Shown: positions 23,739 to 28,980 of the stretch, one piece after another | Layout: the number at the start of each line of letters is the position of its first letter | How positions within the stretch are numbered: the first letter of the stretch is position 1 | Assembly (NCBI GenBank): GCA_963753055.1 | Contig: CAVWAP010000007.1 | Span: 1 to 28,980 of the forward strand | Direction of reading: 5' to 3' | Length of the DNA: 28,980 nt | From: JAUWGC01 sp963753055 | GTDB lineage: Bacteria > Bacteroidota > Bacteroidia > Bacteroidales > B18-G4 | The notes under the pieces: generated by a model | Database searches by the model: none | The model's input: only the letters and a program-made list of their open reading frames with translations | Told to the model about the DNA's origin: nothing | Position numbers and translations under genes: made by a program

Positions 23739-26658
23739 GAGATCTCGTCTTTGGCGGGCTGAGGGGCGGGTGTATTGGTGGGGTATCTGAGTCTGCCGTC
23801 TGTGCCAATATATTCCTGATGTAATTCGGAGAGATATTTTTCTCCATTAAGTGCTCCAGCATTTTGGTCATGGGTGGTCCAAAATGGCAGAATGGCCATA
23901 TCCAGCGACCGGGTTCCCCAAGAATAACCGCTTCTTCCAGGGCTTTATATGCTTCAGTTAAACGATCCAGCTTAAAGAAACACATGGCCATTTGTGCCAG
24001 GATTTCAATGCGTTGGTAGTGGTTGTGAATGGCAATATTTTCCTGATTGTAGGTCTTAAGTTTATCAAGGGCTTTTGTAATGAGTACAGGAGATCCCTCC
24101 GCAATATAAATCCTGCTTGCAGTGAGCCTGGGGATCTCAATCCACCAAAGCATCAGGCCCACATCATGATCCACTTCATCCGGCTGCGCCCACTGGATTG
24201 CCTTGCTCGGGTTCCCATCCATCAATGAAAGGCGGGCCTTACAGGAGGATGCGATGATCTGGTATCCTGGATCGGACAGATAGTTTAAGTATATATCAAG
24301 CTGATTCTCAAGACCACTCCTTTTTTCATATTCATTACTGTGCTGATACATATAAGCCAGCATACAAAATGTATCGACCGCTACCCTTGCGTGAAGCATA
24401 TATAGTTTTGAAAGCAGGAGGTTTAAGCGTGTTTTTGCTTCCTTCCATTCTAATCCGTTAAAAAAAATTAAGGCCTCGTGATAGATCCCCCATGATTCTG
24501 AATATGGGAGTTTGTTTCTTGCTCCAAGACGAACCACATTTTGAGCGCTGGGCATGGCCTCTTTAAGTTGTGCATCAATCAGATGAATAAATGATTTTCC
24601 GGCCCATAACCTGGTGTAGCGAATTGCTTTCAAAGAACTCAGCTTCCTTAGGATCTGATTCAGAAATAGAAGAGCTTCCTTTTTGTCTCCATTCATTTGA
24701 ATTGCCAGGGCAAGGTGAAGCTCTGACTCTCCCTTTAATTGCTGAAGGGAGTCTGGGATCATTGTGTTTGAACTGTTTAAGAATTTCAGGCTGTCAGCTG
24801 CTTGACCCTGGAAGTAAGAAAAGTATCCTTTGAAAAATTCAATTTCTCCACGGACGGAGAGTAGTTTGGGATTCTTTTTTATCAAGATTTCGGCGTATTC
24901 CAGGATGTGAAATATGTTCTGGAAATCCAGGTGGAAGAACATTACCCATGCCTGGGCCATCAGGAGCTCTATCCTGTTTGTCTTTAAATCTTCAGGCAAG
25001 AGAGCCAACCATTTTTTAAGCGTGATCCATTTTTCTTCTTCAAGGATGCTAATGCGATTCTTCTCTACAATTTCAGCAGCCCTTACTTCGTCTCCTGAAG
25101 CCAAAGCATGGTCAATTGCTCCATCAAGCATATGATTTGCTTCGTACCATCTGCTGGCCCGCAAATGGAAGGTGGCAAGTTCCGTTTCACTGTATTGTTT
25201 CTTCAATTGGATGAGCAGGAAGTCCTGTACCAGGTGATGGTATCTGAACCAATAGTTCTCCAGGTCCAGATGGATGACAAACAGATTCGAACTGCTGAGC
25301 AGATGAATGAACTCCTTACTGCCCATATGGAAATTATTTTCCGATGGTCCCTCGAAGACTTTTTCAATTAAGGGGACACAAAATCGATCCAGCAAGGAGG
25401 TTTTCAGCATGAGCTGCTGCACTTCGGGCGTCTGGTTATTCAGCATCTCTTCCAGAAGAAATTCTGAAATAGCATGGAAATTTCCCTTCAGCTGGCCAAT
25501 GATACGGATTGCATCCTGACTGCTTTTCATGGCATACAGGGCCAGGCGGATTCCCACGACCCACCCTTCTGTTTTTTCCTGAAGCAAGAGGCTGTTTTCC
25601 TCGCTGAGATCAATATCAAGCCGGGTCTGCATCAGCATCCTGACTTCATTTTCAGAAAAGGCAAGCTCCTGCATTCGGATTTCGTTCATGCCCTGGTGTG
25701 TTCGCAGAAAAAGAAGGTCAAGGGGTGGATCACCCCGGGTAATAAGGGTCAGGTGCATGTTTTTCGGAGGGAATCTGAGCACCTCGCCCATAAGTTTGTG
25801 AATTTCGCTGTTATGGATGAGATGGTAATCATCCAGTACAAGAATGAAGGGGTGCTGAACCTGATTTAATTCATTGATGAGGGTGTTGGAAATTATTTCA
25901 GAGGAGGGAAGTTCCCCTGCATGAATGATGCTTTTGGTTTTATTAAACGTCCCTGGAGAAATCGCTTCCATGGCCAGATGGATGTATGCCAGGAAAGTAT
26001 TCAAGTCGTTAAATGTATCATCAATTGAGATCCAGGAGTGGAGTGCAGAGCTGCTTTCCAACCACTGACTTATTACAATGCTTTTCCCATATCCAGCCGG
26101 GGCAGAGACCAGGGTAAGGGATTTCTCCAAATTCTTTTCCAGCAGATTAATAATCTTTTCCCGGGGGATTTGATCATCTGAAATCCGGGGGCGATAGAGC
26201 CTGGTATTCAGCAATAAGGGCACTTCCCTTTCTGAATCCACGGAGTTCTGGTCAAGTGCAATACTGGTAATGGCAGAACTGAGGTACATATCTCCTTTGG
26301 CCATTTTTCGTATGGCCGTTATCAATTCGTCGGGAGCACTGTCTTTTAATAAATAGCCAGCCGCACCTGCATCCAGCATCTGTTTAACAAATCTTTTACC
26401 GGCATGGATGGATAGGGCAAGTATCTTTATATGAGGATGTTCATCCAGTATTCTTTTCGTGGTTTCGATGCCGTCCATTTGGGGCATGCTGATATCCATA
26501 ATAACCAGGTCCGGAACAATCTCATTGACAAGTTTCAGGGCTTCGATTCCGTTGGTCGCTTCCCCTTCAACCCGGATATCATCATGATGATCCAGGATGC
26601 CCCGGATGCCGGCGCGGAAAAGAGGGTGGTCATCGACCAGTAGAATTCTGATGATCAT
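23689..26658 (-). CDS. Response regulator fused to MalT-like STAND ATPase, N-terminal part (frame broken before the LuxR domain)
   Basis: 989 residues before an out-of-frame tail. The receiver is at about 1-130, with Asp9/Asp10, phosphoacceptor Asp55 (LVIMDISMP) and Lys105 (GYLLKD). The MalT-like ATPase has LNTRLYRPRISDDQIPREKI, Walker A APAGYGKSI (186-194) and Walker B FILVLDDYHLI, then a long helical repeat region. After NYIRNILAQTADSDTP the reading becomes a Pro/Arg-rich tail of no family meaning and stops at 23689. With the next fragment the protein is about 1050 residues, equal to the 1052 of the paralogue at 10032. The ATG overlaps the kinase stop by 4 bases (ATGA), so the two are almost surely a cognate pair. 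The likely targets are the barrel and DUF1254 genes just downstream. Confidence 0.9.
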   Translation of the reverse strand: MIIRILLVDDHPLFRAGIRGILDHHDDIRVEGEATNGIEALKLVNEIVPDLVIMDISMPQMDGIETTKRILDEHPHIKILALSIHAGKRFVKQMLDAGAAGYLLKDSAPDELITAIRKMAKGDMYLSSAITSIALDQNSVDSEREVPLLLNTRLYRPRISDDQIPREKIINLLEKNLEKSLTLVSAPAGYGKSIVISQWLESSSALHSWISIDDTFNDLNTFLAYIHLAMEAISPGTFNKTKSIIHAGELPSSEIISNTLINELNQVQHPFILVLDDYHLIHNSEIHKLMGEVLRFPPKNMHLTLITRGDPPLDLLFLRTHQGMNEIRMQELAFSENEVRMLMQTRLDIDLSEENSLLLQEKTEGWVVGIRLALYAMKSSQDAIRIIGQLKGNFHAISEFLLEEMLNNQTPEVQQLMLKTSLLDRFCVPLIEKVFEGPSENNFHMGSKEFIHLLSSSNLFVIHLDLENYWFRYHHLVQDFLLIQLKKQYSETELATFHLRASRWYEANHMLDGAIDHALASGDEVRAAEIVEKNRISILEEEKWITLKKWLALLPEDLKTNRIELLMAQAWVMFFHLDFQNIFHILEYAEILIKKNPKLLSVRGEIEFFKGYFSYFQGQAADSLKFLNSSNTMIPDSLQQLKGESELHLALAIQMNGDKKEALLFLNQILRKLSSLKAIRYTRLWAGKSFIHLIDAQLKEAMPSAQNVVRLGARNKLPYSESWGIYHEALIFFNGLEWKEAKTRLNLLLSKLYMLHARVAVDTFCMLAYMYQHSNEYEKRSGLENQLDIYLNYLSDPGYQIIASSCKARLSLMDGNPSKAIQWAQPDEVDHDVGLMLWWIEIPRLTASRIYIAEGSPVLITKALDKLKTYNQENIAIHNHYQRIEILAQMAMCFFKLDRLTEAYKALEEAVILGEPGRWIWPFCHFGPPMTKMLEHLMEKNISPNYIRNILAQTADSDTPPIHPPLSPPKTRSRAASAFRRAERSIPDP

Positions 26659-27513
26659 TCTTTCGAGTCATTTATAGCCAGTGAGAGGAATACCGTAGTG
26701 CCTTCCCCGGGGGCCGTGTCTATTTCAACTGTACCTCCCATATCGCTGTACCTTTCCTGAATACTGAATAGTCCGAAACCGGCACTTTTTAACTGTAGCA
26801 TATGGGGGTTATACAGGAAGCCCTTTCCATTGTCGCGAACCGAGATATTTAAGCAATCTTCAACTAACTTAATCTCAACCCGAACCTCATCGGCTCCGCT
26901 ATGCTTTACCACGTTCATGAGTAATTCCCGGACACATCTGAAAATCAAAACACGGATATCTTCGTTCAGTGGATAATGCTCATCATCTCCGCTGATGTGC
27001 GCTTTTATTCCATGCTTTATTTCGACCTGTTCTTCCATCCAGTCAGCAATCGCTGCAAAAAGACCAATCTCGTTAAGTTGAGGGGGGCTGAGATCAAAGA
27101 TGGCATTCCGGGTTGCCTGGATTGCAGCAATGAGCCCTTTGGAAACATCCTTTACCCTGGACAGGATCATTTTCTTCTCCATGTCCTCGTGAATGGCTGC
27201 CAGTTGCAATCTCGAAGAGGCCATTAATTGTCCCACATGATCGTGCAGGTCAGCCGCAATCTGCCTTCTTTGCTTCTCTTCGCTCAGGGTTAGTTCCGTG
27301 CTCAGTGCCTTCAGTCTTTGCTGGTAGTTGCGGATCTGGTCTTCAGCTTCCCTGGATTCGGTGACATCCCTTGCAATGGCATAAATAAGTTGATTCTCCA
27401 CCAGGGGCGTGGCCCTCCATGAAAGATACCTGATCTTGCCTTCCTTTGTAATATAGCGGTTTTCAAAGTGTATGGTCGGAATTCCCTGGCTCAGTTTCTT
27501 AACTTCTTCAAGC
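26655..27513 (-). CDS. PAS sensor histidine kinase, C-terminal fragment: end of the fourth PAS, HisKA_3 and HATPase (frame broken)
   Basis: This frame carries EEVKKLSQGIPTIHFENRYI (end of the fourth PAS) and a coiled linker. The HisKA_3 dimerisation helix has RRQIAADLHDHVGQL with the phosphorylated His, as in NarX-type kinases. The ATPase has ELLMNVVKHSGADEV (N box), VRDNGKGF (G1) and GFGLFSIQERYSDMGG (G2). It stops at 26655, overlapping the regulator start by 4 bases. An apparent start at 27572 lies in the other fragment's coding region. Removing one base near 27513 gives HPDDREKT-LEEVKKL and restores the PAS domain. Confidence 0.88.
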
Positions 27514-28717
27514 GGTCTTTTCCCTGTCGTCGGGATGTAAGAAAGAAGAGAAGGGCTGGGCCAGAAGTTCATTGATTTTGAACCCTGTGACGTCTTCCCA
27601 GGCAGGATTTAAATACTTAAAATATCCGTCAAAACCCGAGATAGAAATTAAATCGCTTGATAAATTGAAAAAGCGATCCCGCTCCTTCTGGGTTTTTTTC
27701 CGGTCGGTGATATCGGTGATCATGGCAATGGAATGCAACTCATCCTCATAGGTATAAGTTGACACCCTCATTTCCATATCGAAAGTAGTCCCATCCTTAC
27801 GAAGTCCCTTTATTTCATAAGAGGAAGGAGCCTCTTTGCCTTCAGAGCGCAGTTTTGCATATTTTCGGACAAGGTCCCGGTCCCCTGGGGCCACAAAATC
27901 AAGGGCTGATTTGCCAAGGACCTCAGATACATCATCGTATCCAAACATATCCACCCAGGCCTGGTTTACCAGTTCATGCTTGGAGGATCCGCCTTTTGCC
28001 ATTCCCAGGGCAAAACCGGCATGGTCATAGAGGGTTCGGAAGCGGCTTTCGCTTTCTTCCAGTTTCTCTTGTTCCTTTTTCCTCAGGGAGATATCACGGA
28101 GTATCACTATATCGGTGGGAAGGCCATTCAGTGTGCTTAAGCCTGCATTAATTTCAACTTCCAGGCGCTGACCATCTTTATGAGTAAGAGCTGACTCATA
28201 TATGGAAGGTGCAGACTTATTTTTCATTCGGGCTGCATAAATCTGTTTTACCCTTTCACGCTCATCTTCGGCCAGGAACTCGAAGAAGGAGAGATCCTTC
28301 ATCTCCGATTTTGCATAACCAATCAATTCGGAGAGGGCCTTATTGGTATAGACTACTTTTTCATCCTGAATCAATACAATCCCATCCCTGGCCTGTTCGA
28401 TCAGGGCTTTGTAACTATCCTCCTGATCCTTCAGGGCATTCTCAGATTGTTTCCTTTCGGAAATGTCCTGAACACAACTAATAAAGTAATCGGGGAAACC
28501 ATTTCTGGTTCTTACCAGAGTGACTGTTAAGCTTACCCAAACGATATTTCCTTCTTTACGGAAGTATCGTTTTTCCAGATTGTAGCTTGAAATTTCATCC
28601 TCCAGTAGTTGTCGGACCAGGTCCTGGTCTTCTCCCAGATCCTCAGGATGAGTAATGTCCTGAAAGGTTTTTTGCATCATCTCAGGGGCACTATATCCGG
28701 TGATGGCACAAAACCGT
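27508..28717 (-). CDS. PAS sensor histidine kinase, middle fragment: rest of PAS 1 to PAS 4 (frame broken at both ends)
   Basis: Open from about 28717, where it reads RLNKRFCAITGYSAPEMMQK, to a stop at 27508. It contains the end of PAS 1 (DITHPEDL, RYFRKEGNIVWVSLTVTLVR) and PAS 2 (YKALIEQARDGIVLIQDEKV, ELIGYAKSEMKDLSFFEF). PAS 3 follows (FRTLYDHAGFALGMAKGG, DMFGYDDVSEVLGKSALDFV), then most of PAS 4 (SSDLISISGFDGYFKYLNPA, FSSFLHPDDREK). The repeated closing motif D-I-S/T-E/D/L-R-K (QDISERK, RDISLRK, TDITDRK) separates the domains. No membrane helix is seen, so input is cytosolic. The ATG at 28680 (MMQKTFQ) is an artefact of the frame break, not a start. Confidence 0.87.
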
Positions 28718-28850
28718 TTATTAAGCCGATGAATTTCCCCTCCGGATTTACGTGAGCAATGCCCACCGTTGCCTCCTCGAATGTGGACCGGAAGAGCTGC
28801 TCATCAATTTTCTTTGATTCTTTGGTCTTTTTTTGTTTGGTGATACCCAT
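28677..28850 (-). CDS. PAS sensor histidine kinase, N-terminal fragment: start of PAS 1 (frame broken)
   Basis: I place the start at the ATG at 28850 (MGITKQKKTKESKKIDEQLF); a TTG at 28925 in the same frame would add 25 residues and an upstream in-frame stop limits it. The fragment reads FRSTFEEATVGIAHVNPEGK and then FI, typical of a PAS start, before leaving family sequence (GLINGFVPSPDIVPLR) and stopping at 28677. Adding one base between ATC and GGC near 28718 gives GKFIRLNKRFCAITGYS and joins the next fragment. The three pieces form a kinase of about 731 residues with four PAS domains. A weak promoter-like TATCTTTA lies at 28943-28950, but its spacing to the nearest TTTG (24) is too long to call. 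Confidence 0.8.
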   Translation of the reverse strand: MGITKQKKTKESKKIDEQLFRSTFEEATVGIAHVNPEGKFIGLINGFVPSPDIVPLR

Positions 28851-28980
28851 ATGCTCTGGCTCTCCGTTAAGGCTATCTTGAATACCTTTCGAATATGCTG
28901 GATCAGATATGTTGGCTTGACTCAAATAGGCGGATTTAACACTAAAGATAATTATAATCTTTACTTATAATCTTCAAACC

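Noticed and set aside
27508..28680. Middle kinase fragment as a separate PAS-only protein starting at 28680
   Set aside because: Its start falls inside PAS 1 and the missing part is present in the adjoining frame; it is one kinase with two frame breaks.
28943..28978. TTTG and TATCTTTA as a kinase promoter
   Set aside because: Spacing of 24 bases is longer than the usual 19-21, so I did not list it as a feature.
1..28980. CRISPR, tRNA, rRNA, insertion sequence or phage island
   Set aside because: No spaced direct repeats, no cloverleaf-like sequence, no transposase or integrase motif was seen; the holin-like protein alone does not indicate a prophage.

Overview
The window looks like the chromosome of a Bacteroidota member, probably environmental. 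The signs are A-rich leaders with few strong Shine-Dalgarno sites, many short signal peptides ending in ...AQ, lipoproteins with C-G-C or C-N cores, and -33/-7 type promoter candidates (ATTG or TTTG, about 20 nt, TAnnTTTA). Every gene I can support is on the minus strand, so the text follows transcription from high to low coordinates. No RNA gene, CRISPR array or insertion sequence was seen. No gene-free stretch exceeds 300 bases; the longest gap (1716-1867) holds a terminator and a candidate promoter.

Unit 1 (28850 to 18013): a soluble four-PAS histidine kinase overlaps by 4 bases a giant response regulator (receiver + MalT-like STAND ATPase + LuxR helix-turn-helix). It is followed by an outer-membrane barrel protein, a DUF1254/DUF1214 lipoprotein (subfamily B), a DUF481-like barrel and an exported DUF1254/DUF1214 protein (subfamily A). 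A 14-bp perfect hairpin (17966-17998) ends it. Unit 2 (17938 to 8117): a CorA-like channel, an exported helical protein, a DUF2490-like barrel, a small cytosolic protein, an unknown lipoprotein, two small membrane proteins, a second receiver-MalT-LuxR regulator, a second copy of the small cytosolic protein and a DUF1254/DUF1214 lipoprotein. Unit 3 (8030 to 1868): an AI-2E-type permease, a lipoprotein HAD phosphatase, DUF1254/DUF1214 proteins of subfamilies B then A, and a barrel protein, ended by a nested hairpin terminator. Unit 4 (1715 to 1, cut by the window edge): a third MalT-like ATPase without a receiver.

The unifying theme, as inference, is an envelope system of unknown chemistry. Five paralogous exported DUF1254/DUF1214 proteins (two of them in repeated B/A pairs) and several outer-membrane proteins are interleaved with three MalT-type regulators, two of them wired to phosphorelay input. 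MalT-family ATPases normally sense a small inducer, so the regulators may combine phosphorylation and ligand sensing to control the DUF1254 modules.

Five places show single-base frame breaks in otherwise intact genes (near 7688, 20915, 23740-23830, 27513 and 28718). The downstream frames stay intact and family motifs rejoin after a 1-base correction, so sequencing or assembly indels are the most likely cause. These genes are listed as fragments with the join explained.
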